A program made the position numbers and the translations under genes. A model generated the notes under the pieces. It saw nothing but the letters and a program-made list of their open reading frames with translations. It had not been told where the DNA came from and searched no databases. Positions 1 through 7,476 of a stretch of 11,347 nt of DNA are shown one piece after another (within the stretch, counting starts at the first letter, position 1; the number at the start of each line of letters is the position of its first letter). The DNA is from Clostridiales bacterium (GTDB lineage Bacteria; Bacillota; Clostridia; Lachnospirales; Lachnospiraceae): the NCBI GenBank assembly GCA_020859965.1, contig JAJBVF010000176.1, positions 1-11,347 on the forward strand, given 5' to 3'.

Positions 1-780
1 GATCGAGTCGACCTCTTCTCCCCACAGCTCAATACGGACCGGATTCTCCTCTGTCAGCGGGAAAATGTCAATAATCCCGCCGCGGATCGCGAACTGTCCC
101 GGCCCTTCCACCTGTCCGGTGCGCTCATAACCCAGCCGGATCAGGTCTTTTTTCAATACTTCCGGATCCAGTTCAGAGGCATTCCCAATCTCAAGAATGT
201 GCGCTTTCCACTCGTCAAACGATGCCATCCGGTTCATGCAGGCCGCCATCGTCGTGATAATTGTGAGAGGTTTTGAAGAAATATGGCTATCCATCTCAGA
301 CGTTTGTGCCAGATTCTTGTTCTGGGAAAGGAAATCCTGATCTGACTCACAGCAGGTGCTGCAACGCGCCTCCACCAGAGCCTTCAGCGCCTGTACCCGC
401 TGCTGCTCGAGCAGATTGCTGTGGATATCCGCCTGAAAAAAAATCAAATCCTTGGCAGGAAAGTACAGGATATCCCGGTCAAAAAAACGGTAATTCTCGT
501 ACATTTCCTTTGCGCGAAGATCATTGTAGGTGATGATAAGTGTGACCGGAGCATCATGAACAGCCTGACCGGCTGATGAGCGTTCGGAAAGGGAAGCCGC
601 AGCCTGTTTCCGGCCAGCCGTCATACGGCGATGAAATTCTTCCGCCGTGCAATATACAAAATGCGACTTCTGTGAATCGATACACCCCGTCACCTGAAGC
701 AGACCGCGGTTTCCCGCGGTCTTTCTGCTGATTTCCTCAAATTCCCCAAGCTGCTGCATGGGCGCCAAAAATGCTTTCAT
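1..780 (-). CDS. mfd: Transcription-repair coupling factor Mfd, N-terminal part (runs off left edge)
   Basis: Mfd is an ATP-dependent DNA translocase that removes RNA polymerase stalled at DNA damage and recruits UvrA for nucleotide excision repair. Only the first 260 codons are in the window; the frame is open to position 1. They cover the N-terminal UvrB-like region: the YRFFDRDILYFPAKDL segment and the following QADIHSNLLEQQR (about residues 97-128), then GQFAIRGGIIDIFPL (228-242) and RIELWGEEVDSI at the edge, all typical of Mfd. The helicase motifs lie outside. The ATG at 780 follows AGGAG with 5-nt spacing. The gene starts 44 nt after the pth stop, and pth-mfd adjacency is common in Firmicutes, so co-transcription is likely. 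Two stretches seem to interrupt the usual family sequence: about 54-76 (Ala/Ser-rich) and 138-170 (Cys/Ser/Asn-rich). Identity is secure; the insertion limits are by eye. Confidence 0.93.
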   Translation of the reverse strand, partial: MKAFLAPMQQLGEFEEISRKTAGNRGLLQVTGCIDSQKSHFVYCTAEEFHRRMTAGRKQAAASLSERSSAGQAVHDAPVTLIITYNDLRAKEMYENYRFFDRDILYFPAKDLIFFQADIHSNLLEQQRVQALKALVEARCSTCCESDQDFLSQNKNLAQTSEMDSHISSKPLTIITTMAACMNRMASFDEWKAHILEIGNASELDPEVLKKDLIRLGYERTGQVEGPGQFAIRGGIIDIFPLTEENPVRIELWGEEVDSI

Positions 781-824
781 ATGAGCTCCTGTTTTTATTC
801 AGATTTATAAATTTTTATCATACT

Positions 825-1394
825 TCATTTCTTCGCATTAAAGCGGTTCATCACCGTCTGCACATCTTCCGTCATCAGCATGGCAGCCGCTTCAGCCGCA
901 TGGGAAAACGCATCCGCCATCGTCTCCCATTCCTCCTGTGAAAAGTGTCCCAGCACATAATCCGCAAGATCATATCCGTCCGGCTTTTCTCCGACTCCGA
1001 TCCGGACACGGGCAAACTCCTGCGTGCCTAGCTGCGCAATAATGTTTCTGATTCCATTGTGTCCGCCCGCGCTGCCCTTCGCCCGGACGCGAAGCTGCCC
1101 CGGCGCGAGGTTAATGTCATCGCAAAGTACGGTCAATCCTTCCGTTGGATCAATTTTGTAAAAATCGCATGCGGCGCGGATGCTCTCACCACTCAGATTC
1201 ATAAAGGTCAGCGGCTTCAGAAGCAATACCTTCTGTCCTTCGATCACGCCGCTGCCGCACAATGCCTTAAACTTTTCTGTCTCAATCCGAATCCCGTATT
1301 TGTCCGCCAGGCGATCGATCGCCTCATACCCGGCATTGTGCCGCGTGCGGACATACTGCCGCCCCGGATTGCCGAGTCCCGCTATAATATACAT
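825..1394 (-). CDS. pth: Peptidyl-tRNA hydrolase
   Basis: This cytoplasmic enzyme cleaves the ester bond of peptidyl-tRNAs released prematurely from ribosomes, recycling tRNA. The 189 residues match the usual size of bacterial Pth. Family landmarks are in order: GLGNPG with N9 and TRHNAGY with the catalytic H19 near the N-terminus, KPLTFMNLSG with N66 (60-69), CDDINL with D92/D93, GSAGGHNGIRNI with N113 (108-118), and RIGVGEKP (131-138). The frame is open further upstream, to a TTG at 1472 that overlaps the murF stop. I chose the ATG at 1394 because the protein then begins MYIIAGLGNPG as in other family members, and a purine-rich GGAAAGAGAGAAG site precedes it. The gene lies 74 nt after murF and 44 nt before mfd, fitting a housekeeping operon. 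A GC-rich hairpin sits just upstream of the ribosome binding site. Confidence 0.95.
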   Translation of the reverse strand: MYIIAGLGNPGRQYVRTRHNAGYEAIDRLADKYGIRIETEKFKALCGSGVIEGQKVLLLKPLTFMNLSGESIRAACDFYKIDPTEGLTVLCDDINLAPGQLRVRAKGSAGGHNGIRNIIAQLGTQEFARVRIGVGEKPDGYDLADYVLGHFSQEEWETMADAFSHAAEAAAMLMTEDVQTVMNRFNAKK

Positions 1395-1417
1395 AATCTT
1401 CTCTCTTTCCATTGAAG

Positions 1418-1435
1418 CCGGCGGTTTTCCGCCGG
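1418..1435 (-). other. Intercistronic GC hairpin between murF and pth
   Basis: A perfect 7-bp inverted repeat (CCGGCGG and CCGCCGG) encloses a 4-nt loop. In the minus-strand transcript it ends about 23 nt before the pth start codon. It is followed by CTTCAATGG rather than a U-run, so it does not look like a terminator in the direction of transcription. It could protect the 3' end of the murF message or affect ribosome loading on pth. The structure is read directly from the sequence; any role is inference. Confidence 0.45.
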
Positions 1436-1468
1436 TTATTTTTGATTTTATCCATTGTCCTATCATAA

Positions 1469-2914
1469 TCAACCTGTCACATCCATCTCCTCCAGCTTTG
1501 CCACAACCTTCTCAAAATGCATAAAATGCGATGCTTTCACAAGAATCGTGTCGTCCCTGCATATCAGGGATGAAAGCTGCGCAAGCAACGTCTGAAGATT
1601 CGGAAAAACCACGGTCTTCATTTCCGGATTTACGGCATGGATCCCTTCCGCAATATGCGCACTGAGCGGCCCCGTGCAAATGCACAGGTCGATGTCCAGT
1701 CCCCCGGCAAACTCGCCGACGCCGCGATGCATCTCCTCTTCCTCCGTTCCAAGCTCTCCCATATCGCCCAGAATCGCCACCTTGCGGTTCAAACCATCCT
1801 GCAGAACTTCGAGAGAAGCTTTCATGGAAACCGGATTTGCGTTGTAACAATCATCAATAATCGTAAACAAATCTGTATGAACCATGTGGAAGCGGCCGCT
1901 GACCGGCTGCAGACTCTCAATACCGGCACGAATCTCATCAAATGTCAGCCCGTACTGCAAACCGACCGCTGTGGCCGCGAGCGCATTCATGACCATATGA
2001 ATGCCCGGGATCGGGATCAAAACCGTAAAAGAGCCCGTCTCCTGCTGCTTTGCGACGCAGATCCGGCATTCGATGCCATCGAGTCCTTTTTTCACGATCT
2101 GATCCGCATAAATATCATTTTCCGTGCCAATTCCGAAAAAGGTCGGTTGAATCCCTTTTACTTCATTCACGGTAATCAGCTTATCGTCATCCCCGTTTAG
2201 AATAATATGCCCATCCGGACGAAGATAATCAAAAATCTCTGTCTTGGCGCGCAAAACGCCGTCGCGGTCTCCTAAAAATTCCAGATGGCACTGTCCGATG
2301 TTCGTGATCACGCAGGTATCCGGCTTCGCGATGCCCGCCAGCCGATGCATCTCGCCAAAGTGGTTGATCCCCATCTCCAGCACCGCAATCTGATCCTCTT
2401 CCCGCAGCCGGAAAATCGTCAGCGGAAGTCCCAGCTCGTTGTTGAAATTTCCCGCTGTTTTCAGAGTGCGGTATTTCTGCGAGAGCACCGCGGCGATCAT
2501 TTCCTTCGTGCTGGTCTTGCCGACACTGCCGGTAATGCCGACTACCGGAATCGCCAGCTGCTCCAGATAATACGCCGCGAGCGCACCAAGCGCCGCTATT
2601 GTGGATTCCACTTTTATGTAATTGCCGCACAAAGAAGGCTTTCCGGCACAGTCCGTCGATTTCTTCTCCGTCTGTATTTCAAGCTCTTCTGGCTCCCGCT
2701 CCGTGATCACGCAGAGCGCACCCTTTTCCAGCACAGCCGGAATAAAATCGTGACCGTCTACACGCTCCCCTTTGATCGCAGCAAACAAACAGCCCGGCTC
2801 CGCTTTGCGGCTGTCCGTCATGACCGAACAGATCTCCCGCTCCCTGTCTTCGTCTCTTCCATAATAAGTCCCGCCGCAGACCCCTGCCATGCGGATCAGT
2901 GTCATATTTTTCAT
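1469..2914 (-). CDS. murF: UDP-N-acetylmuramoyl-tripeptide--D-alanyl-D-alanine ligase MurF
   Basis: MurF is the cytoplasmic ligase that adds D-Ala-D-Ala to the UDP-MurNAc-tripeptide using ATP, the last soluble step of peptidoglycan precursor synthesis. From the ATG at 2914 it has 481 residues, somewhat longer than usual. Visible motifs: TDSRKAEPGCLFAAIKGER (33-51, substrate-binding N-terminal domain), the Mur ligase P-loop GITGSVGKTSTK (126-137), TAGNFNNELGLPLT (153-166), LEMGINHFGEM (179-189), ITNIGQCHLEFLG (203-215), DDCYNANPVSM (354-364) and ILGDMGELG (381-389), together covering the three Mur domains. A charged, Cys-containing stretch at about 73-100 seems to be extra in the N-terminal domain. 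A TTG at 2956 would add 14 residues without family-like sequence; the ATG at 2914 is preferred, with GGGAG about 12 nt upstream. It is the first clear gene of the murF-pth-mfd run. Confidence 0.95.
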   Translation of the reverse strand: MKNMTLIRMAGVCGGTYYGRDEDREREICSVMTDSRKAEPGCLFAAIKGERVDGHDFIPAVLEKGALCVITEREPEELEIQTEKKSTDCAGKPSLCGNYIKVESTIAALGALAAYYLEQLAIPVVGITGSVGKTSTKEMIAAVLSQKYRTLKTAGNFNNELGLPLTIFRLREEDQIAVLEMGINHFGEMHRLAGIAKPDTCVITNIGQCHLEFLGDRDGVLRAKTEIFDYLRPDGHIILNGDDDKLITVNEVKGIQPTFFGIGTENDIYADQIVKKGLDGIECRICVAKQQETGSFTVLIPIPGIHMVMNALAATAVGLQYGLTFDEIRAGIESLQPVSGRFHMVHTDLFTIIDDCYNANPVSMKASLEVLQDGLNRKVAILGDMGELGTEEEEMHRGVGEFAGGLDIDLCICTGPLSAHIAEGIHAVNPEMKTVVFPNLQTLLAQLSSLICRDDTILVKASHFMHFEKVVAKLEEMDVTG

Positions 2915-3103
2915 ATTCCCGTTTTGCTCCCTTTCTCCCAAAGATAAAGCTGACAATAAACTGCTTTATGCCTGCTTAGCGAAAGCATACTCTTCATCTT
3001 CCATGAATTACCCAATTCTTCTGCAAATACTTTAAGAGCCATTTCAAAATAACCTGCGCATATCAGATGGTGCAAGGCGTATCAGTTATTTCGTAACAGA
3101 TCT
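2915..3103 (-). other. Intergenic gap between the L,D-transpeptidase gene and murF
   Basis: This 189-bp gap has no convincing terminator or consensus promoter that I can see. It contains a 43-codon reading frame (ATG at 3042, ending about KGSKTGI) whose TGA stop at 2913-2911 overlaps the murF ATG as ATGA. Its ribosome binding site is weak (CAGG about 10 nt from the ATG) and I do not recognise the peptide. It may be a leader peptide, a remnant, or chance. Confidence 0.3.
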
Positions 3104-4861
3104 TTACTCAATCACAATCACATCGTTGCCGTCACCGCCCGACGTATCGCCGGAAGCTTCATCCGATGTATCGCCTGAATCTGACCAGGTCGTCTCATCG
3201 GAAATGGTGATCTCAAACTCTGCATCTCCTGTCGATGTACTGTCCGAACTGTCGTCCTCATCAATCCGATTGGTCTCTGCCGTCCCGTAATCGGATGAAG
3301 CAGAATAATCGATATCTGATGCATCCGAACCAGCGCCGTCTATGATAATAATATTGTCTTCATCGCTGTCATCATCGCCTGTCGTACTGTCTGTACCGGA
3401 GGTGCTGCCCGTGCTGCTGTTCGCTACATAAGAAGTGCCGCTGCTCGCCGTGCCGTAGCCATAATCAATACCGGAGCTGTAGCAGACAACCGGTGTCCCT
3501 GCCTCGATATTCTCATAAATCGTCTGCGCCTGCGCGGTCGGGGTATTGATACAGCCGTGAGAACCGCTCGTCATGTAAATCGTGCCTCCATAGGTACTTC
3601 TCCACGAATCCGCATCATGAATCCCCACATTTCCATAGAATGGCATCCAGTAATCCACCGGCGTCTCATAAGTCTCCCCGGTCAGAGTCGCATTCTGTTC
3701 TTTGTATACGATATAATAAATCCCCTCCGGCGAGGCATTTCCGGCACTGGTATTTCCCGTCACAACCGGCGTCTCCACCAACAGCTCGCCATCCTTATAA
3801 TACCACATACGCTGGTTGGTGTAATCAATTTCTACATAGGTATCTCCAATATCGTTCGTTCCTCGCGTCAGAGCACTTCTGGTCCACACCGGCGAGCGTC
3901 CTTCGGTCTGCCCTGCCAGAAGGAGCTCGTAAAGCTCCGCCGTTTCCGATTCCCGATCCATCTCCCAGCCGTAAGTCACTGCCTCCACATAGACAGTCTC
4001 TCCGTTCGATGTCACAAACGGCTCCTGTGTGCCAATCGTGTCGTAGGTATCCGCAAGTGTATCTACCCACGCTGCAACGGAATCATAATCAAAGCAGGGA
4101 TTGTTGTCCGCATCCAGCGAAAACCATTCCATGAAGGTCGAAGAATCCAGCGTCACCACTACATCGCCGCTCATATAATAATTGATCACCATAGATGCGT
4201 ACTGATTGTAAAGGCTCACTTCTTCAATCAGGCTTTCATCTTCTGAAGTGACCTCTGCCGTCGTATAGCATTCTGCCATCTCCAGATTCAGGCTCTTTTT
4301 TCCGGCATTTACCGCAGTGAGTGCCACCTCCTGTACCTTCTCAGTATCCAGCTCAGTACCTTTCGTCTCCTCTATGATCCCATATGTACCATCTTCCAGA
4401 AGCGCCACATACGCATTCTCCGGCGCCACCCACTGATCTTCCTGCATCATGGAAAGCTCCGATACCGCTGCCGCCAGCTTTTCCTCATCATAAGTCACGG
4501 ACGTATCCATAGAATATGACTGGCCATCCGAAAAGAAGGCCGGAAGCCACGCCAGAAACTGCTGCCCATCCAAAAACTCCTGCACCTCTCCATTCGATAC
4601 AAAGGCATAATCAAAGACTGATCCCGCAATCGTCTCCTGTTCCTCATCTATCCCCGTAATCACCAGACGGTAATCTTCCGCATCTTGCGCAAGCAGCTTC
4701 TCTGCCCCGGCAACCGTCAGCTCTGATACATCAATCCCATTGATTTCCGTATTTTTCAAAAAATGAGACGTATAATACATACCGATCGCGCAATAAGCGC
4801 CAATCACACAGATAAGTAAAGCCAGCACGATCGCCAGCAGCCAGACTGTCCTTTTTCTCAT
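3104..4861 (-). CDS. Membrane-anchored L,D-transpeptidase (YkuD/ErfK family) with acidic tail
   Basis: The likely role is an extracytoplasmic L,D-transpeptidase that forms 3-3 cross-links in peptidoglycan or attaches substrates to stem peptides. The 585 residues show an N-terminal membrane segment (about 6-30, WLLAIVLALLICVIGAYCAIG) with positive residues before it, so the bulk lies outside. Residues about 40-325 resemble the putative peptidoglycan-binding region common in clostridial members. The YkuD domain runs about 338-462: IDYTNQRMWYYKDGEL, SPEGIYYI, GIHDADSW with H415, and the catalytic SHGCIN with H435 and C437. Residues about 470-585 form a low-complexity tail rich in Ser, Thr, Gly, Asp and Glu, ending VIVIE, with no LPXTG-type sorting signal. 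The ATG at 4861 follows AAGGA with good spacing. The gene is 118 bp after the GH13 gene and may have its own promoter. The active site looks intact; substrate is unknown. Confidence 0.92.
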   Translation of the reverse strand: MRKRTVWLLAIVLALLICVIGAYCAIGMYYTSHFLKNTEINGIDVSELTVAGAEKLLAQDAEDYRLVITGIDEEQETIAGSVFDYAFVSNGEVQEFLDGQQFLAWLPAFFSDGQSYSMDTSVTYDEEKLAAAVSELSMMQEDQWVAPENAYVALLEDGTYGIIEETKGTELDTEKVQEVALTAVNAGKKSLNLEMAECYTTAEVTSEDESLIEEVSLYNQYASMVINYYMSGDVVVTLDSSTFMEWFSLDADNNPCFDYDSVAAWVDTLADTYDTIGTQEPFVTSNGETVYVEAVTYGWEMDRESETAELYELLLAGQTEGRSPVWTRSALTRGTNDIGDTYVEIDYTNQRMWYYKDGELLVETPVVTGNTSAGNASPEGIYYIVYKEQNATLTGETYETPVDYWMPFYGNVGIHDADSWRSTYGGTIYMTSGSHGCINTPTAQAQTIYENIEAGTPVVCYSSGIDYGYGTASSGTSYVANSSTGSTSGTDSTTGDDDSDEDNIIIIDGAGSDASDIDYSASSDYGTAETNRIDEDDSSDSTSTGDAEFEITISDETTWSDSGDTSDEASGDTSGGDGNDVIVIE

Positions 4862-4937
4862 ACCATTCCTTCTTCCTGTTTATTCCCGCTTGATTCCTGA
4901 CTTTCGACCCTGGTGTCATCATAGTACAAATACTCAA

Positions 4938-4966
4938 AGAATAAAAGGAACGCTACGTTAAAACAA
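4938..4966 (-). promoter_or_regulatory. Candidate promoter for the L,D-transpeptidase gene
   Basis: On the minus strand, TTGTTT (4966-4961) and TATTCT (4943-4938) are separated by 17 bp, a plausible vegetative -35/-10 pair about 77 nt before the start codon. The -35 falls inside an AT-only dyad (AAAACAA at 4960-4966, TTGTTTT at 4969-4975). An alternative -10, TATGAT, lies about 17 bp further downstream but lacks a good -35. The upstream GH13 gene could also read through, as no strong terminator separates the two. Confidence 0.35.
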
Positions 4967-4979
4967 AATTGTTTTTTTC

Positions 4980-7244
4980 TTAAATATGCAGCCACCGGGG
5001 TCTTGCTTCGAGCACGACCGCTGACGTTTCCGGAAGAACAATTTTCAATTCTCCGCCGATGAGCGGATAAGTCGCCTCTTCCTTTGAAAATCCATCCCGT
5101 GTCGTCTCAAATACGCACACGAGAACCTTGTCGTACAAAATTCCGGCCGGCCATACCGGGATCGTCAGTTCCTTTCGTTCTTCACTATTATTAAACACCA
5201 CAACCATCTGCTCTTTTCCACTGAATCTTCCATAGGACAGCCAGTCCTTCCCGCTGCCAAGGAAGCAGAGCGAGCCGTGCGACAGCACCGGATAGCGCCG
5301 ATGCATCGCGATCACACGCCGGTGGAATTCCAGCATCTGATGATCCTCATGTCCCCACGGATAAGTGCGCCGGTTGTCCGGATCCGTAAATCCGCAGACT
5401 CCCGCTTCATCGCCATAATACAGAGTCGGTGCACCCGGCCAGGTCATCTGCATGACCACCGCCTCGCGCATGATTTCAGGGCGAACACCTTCGCCAGCCG
5501 CCTCGCCGCCAAGTTTTTCCACACGCCCGACTCTTCCGCTTGTCCGCGTCAGGAAGCGGGAGTGGTCATGATTCGAAAGTTCATTCATCGCCACCTGTAA
5601 AGACGGCGTCAGGAACTCCGTCATCCCCTCCTGCATGGATTTTTGAAAGCTCCCGGCATCTCCGCGCAGGTCTTCCCTGTATTCATCACTATGCTTTTCC
5701 ATTCCGGTAAAAAACCAGGTCGCCGGTTCCATAAACGCGCGGTAATTCATGATCGTATCCCACTGATCTCCGCCAAGCCAGGAGGAAGCGTCCTCATAAT
5801 GCTCGGCAAGAATGATCGCATCCGGATTCGCCGTTTTTACCGTATCGCGGAATTTTCTCCAGAACTGATGATTATATTCCGGCGTAAATCCAAGATCAGC
5901 CGCCACATCAAGCCGCCAGCCATCCACATTGTACGGCGGAGACACCCATTTTGCCGCAACCCGCAGAATATAGTCCTCAAGTTCCTGCGATTCCTCATAA
6001 TTCATCTTTGGCAGCGTATCAAAGCCCCACCAGCCCTCGTAATACGGATTATACGGCCATTCATGTTCATTATTAAAGCGGAAAAAACTGCGGTACGGAC
6101 TGTCCGCCGATACATAGGCGCCTTTCTCATAGCCCGATCGATTCTCATAGATCCGTTCACGATCCATCCACTTATTAAAAGAACCACAGTGATTAAACAC
6201 CCCGTCCAGGATCACACGCATCCCCCGACGATGGATCTCCTCCACCAGCTTTGCAAAAAATGCATTACTCGCTTCCAGATTCCTGCGATCCGTCACGCGG
6301 GTGATATACCGTGTCGCATCCCGGTTCGTCAGATTTTCCGCTTCTCTCTCCGACCAGGAGCGTGTATCTGAACCAGGCGCCGCGGCATTCTCATTTTCTG
6401 AGGCCGCCCCGGCCACATCACTGCCGGATATTTCATTACCGGATACTGTGCTGCCGAAAGAAAGCGTCCCGGGCCGCGACACATCTCCTCTGGTAGAAAG
6501 CAGATCTCCCTCATCTTTTACGATCACGCCGATATGCGGATCCACATAATCATAATCCTGTGTATCATATTTATGATTGGATGGCGAGACAAATACCGGA
6601 TTCAGGTAAAGAACCTCCACACCAAGCTCCTGCAGATTATCCAGCTTATCCCAGATCCCCTGCAGATCGCCTCCGTAAAACTCCCGCGTCCCGTCCGCCG
6701 CAGGCAGCTTCTCCCAATCCGTCACGCGATTCACCGGCTTCCCGATATAAAGATATTCATTGTCCAGCACATCATTCGACGGGTCGCCATTGCAAAATCT
6801 CTCCGTAAAAATCTGATACATCACAGCGCCCTTCGCCCAGTCCGGCGTCGAAAAGCCCGGTACCAGACAGAACAGGCGGCTCTGGTTCAGATTGCGCGAT
6901 ACGCCCAGCTTTGTATAAAAACAGCGCGTCTGCCCCGCCTGTATCTCAAAATAATAATAGAGCGGTTCCTCTCCCACCGTGATCTCTGTCGCATAATAAT
7001 CAAAGCCGGAATCACTCGATTCCACTTCCATCGGCTTTTTCATCGATCCGCTGATAAAAAAAACAAAATCCACATTATCCCGCTTCGTGCGAAACCGTAT
7101 CTTCACCGTATCTCCCGGCTTCGGCTCCATCGGCGTCACATAATTCTCCGTCCCGTCACTGAACAGCGACCGCACATCAAAGATTGGCCGCATATGAACA
7201 AAATAGTCCAGTCTTCGCATGATTTTTTTCTTTTTCTGATCCAT
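4980..7244 (-). CDS. GH13 family alpha-glucan hydrolase (neopullulanase/cyclomaltodextrinase-like)
   Basis: A retaining alpha-glycosidase acting on alpha-1,4/1,6 glucans; with no signal peptide it is probably cytoplasmic, working on maltodextrins or glycogen. Numbered from the ATG at 7244 (754 residues): an N-terminal beta-sandwich region (about 15-130), then the catalytic barrel from AVMYQIFTERFCNGD (140-154). The four GH13 signature regions are present: DGVFNH (347-352), GWRLDVA with R444 and nucleophile D446, AEHYED with acid/base E481, and LSNHDHSR with D560. YYGDEAG and DPDNRRTYPWG follow, then a C-terminal beta domain from about 650. Residues about 242-308 are a Ser/Gly/Ala/Asn-rich insertion between DPHIGVI and the first signature region. 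A GTG at 7250 is in frame, but GAGGA sits 7 nt before the ATG and only 1 nt before the GTG, so I chose the ATG. The exact subfamily and specificity cannot be fixed by eye. Confidence 0.9.
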   Translation of the reverse strand: MDQKKKKIMRRLDYFVHMRPIFDVRSLFSDGTENYVTPMEPKPGDTVKIRFRTKRDNVDFVFFISGSMKKPMEVESSDSGFDYYATEITVGEEPLYYYFEIQAGQTRCFYTKLGVSRNLNQSRLFCLVPGFSTPDWAKGAVMYQIFTERFCNGDPSNDVLDNEYLYIGKPVNRVTDWEKLPAADGTREFYGGDLQGIWDKLDNLQELGVEVLYLNPVFVSPSNHKYDTQDYDYVDPHIGVIVKDEGDLLSTRGDVSRPGTLSFGSTVSGNEISGSDVAGAASENENAAAPGSDTRSWSEREAENLTNRDATRYITRVTDRRNLEASNAFFAKLVEEIHRRGMRVILDGVFNHCGSFNKWMDRERIYENRSGYEKGAYVSADSPYRSFFRFNNEHEWPYNPYYEGWWGFDTLPKMNYEESQELEDYILRVAAKWVSPPYNVDGWRLDVAADLGFTPEYNHQFWRKFRDTVKTANPDAIILAEHYEDASSWLGGDQWDTIMNYRAFMEPATWFFTGMEKHSDEYREDLRGDAGSFQKSMQEGMTEFLTPSLQVAMNELSNHDHSRFLTRTSGRVGRVEKLGGEAAGEGVRPEIMREAVVMQMTWPGAPTLYYGDEAGVCGFTDPDNRRTYPWGHEDHQMLEFHRRVIAMHRRYPVLSHGSLCFLGSGKDWLSYGRFSGKEQMVVVFNNSEERKELTIPVWPAGILYDKVLVCVFETTRDGFSKEEATYPLIGGELKIVLPETSAVVLEARPRWLHI
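6419..6463 (-). repeat. Degenerate 15-bp tandem repeat inside the GH13 gene
   Basis: Three consecutive 15-bp units on the plus strand share the core (C/T)(A/G)(C/T)T(G/A)CCG: CACTGCCGGATATTT, CATTACCGGATACTG and TGCTGCCGAAAGAAA. They encode part of the insertion as a five-residue period, visible as VSGNE-ISGSD-VAG. Units 1 and 2 are close; unit 3 is weaker. Because the period is a multiple of three, copy-number changes would keep the reading frame. Confidence 0.5.
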
Positions 7245-7325
7245 GAACACATCCTCAAATCCTGTTTTTCCTGCCGCGTCTGAATCTGATTCATATCATC
7301 AGGCTCAAACGCGCAGACTATTTTT

Positions 7326-7355
7326 ATTATAATGCAGAGACGGTTTCATGCGCAA
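7326..7355 (-). promoter_or_regulatory. Promoter for the GH13 gene
   Basis: On the minus strand TTGCGC (7355-7350) and a perfect TATAAT (7331-7326) are separated by 18 bp, about 82 nt upstream of the GH13 start codon. The leader between promoter and gene contains a small dyad GAATC-T-GATTC (7282-7292) that might bind a regulator, but no recognised operator. I looked for a catabolite-responsive element and found no convincing match. Confidence 0.6.
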
Positions 7356-7476
7356 CCATTTTTTATTCCCGCGAAGCAACGAGCCAAGTAGCCAGAGTCA
7401 TAAAGAATCCGTCGGCAAAGCGACACCTTAAGACATCACCTGCACGAATATCTGACTATGACGGATAAATTTCTTT
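7356..7476. other. Intergenic stretch between toxin terminator and GH13 promoter
   Basis: No gene of normal size is visible. On the minus strand it contains an isolated 12-codon frame, MTLATWLVASRE (7401-7363), without a clear ribosome binding site. Upstream of that lies a block, CCGTCG then CCTTAAGAC at 7409-7434 on the plus strand, which recurs in similar form at 8175-8201 on the other side of the toxin-antitoxin cassette. It may be part of a dispersed intergenic repeat. Confidence 0.4.
7409..7434. repeat. Imperfect direct repeat, copy 1, flanking the toxin-antitoxin cassette
   Basis: Plus strand: CCGTCG (7409-7414) then CCTTAAGAC (7426-7434). The same two blocks in the same orientation and nearly the same spacing (17 versus 18 bp start to start) recur at 8175-8201. 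Further weaker similarity follows on both sides (AAT or AATT before; TC-C-TG pattern after). The middle is poorly conserved. Confidence 0.45.

Noticed and set aside
1395..1472. Longer Pth starts (TTG at 1472, ATG at 1466, ATG at 1412)
   Set aside because: They add residues without counterpart in the family and would translate through the GC hairpin; the ATG at 1394 gives the standard N-terminus and size.
1637..2200. Plus-strand open frame of 187 codons opposite murF
   Set aside because: It lies antisense to strongly conserved MurF sequence, has no family resemblance and is rich in residues expected from reading a GC-rich gene backwards. The same applies to 273-533 (opposite mfd), 5643-6371 and 6534-7283 (opposite GH13) and 3557-4246 (opposite the transpeptidase).
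3060..3095. Terminator after the L,D-transpeptidase gene
   Set aside because: I see only a short direct repeat (CTGATACGC and CTGATATGCGC on the minus strand), not a stable hairpin with a U-run.
7245..7250. GTG start for the GH13 gene
   Set aside because: The GAGGA site would be almost in contact with the GTG; the ATG at 7244 has proper spacing.
7333..7349. Catabolite-responsive element in the GH13 promoter
   Set aside because: TGAAACCG fits one half of the consensus, but the other half does not match, so it is not called.
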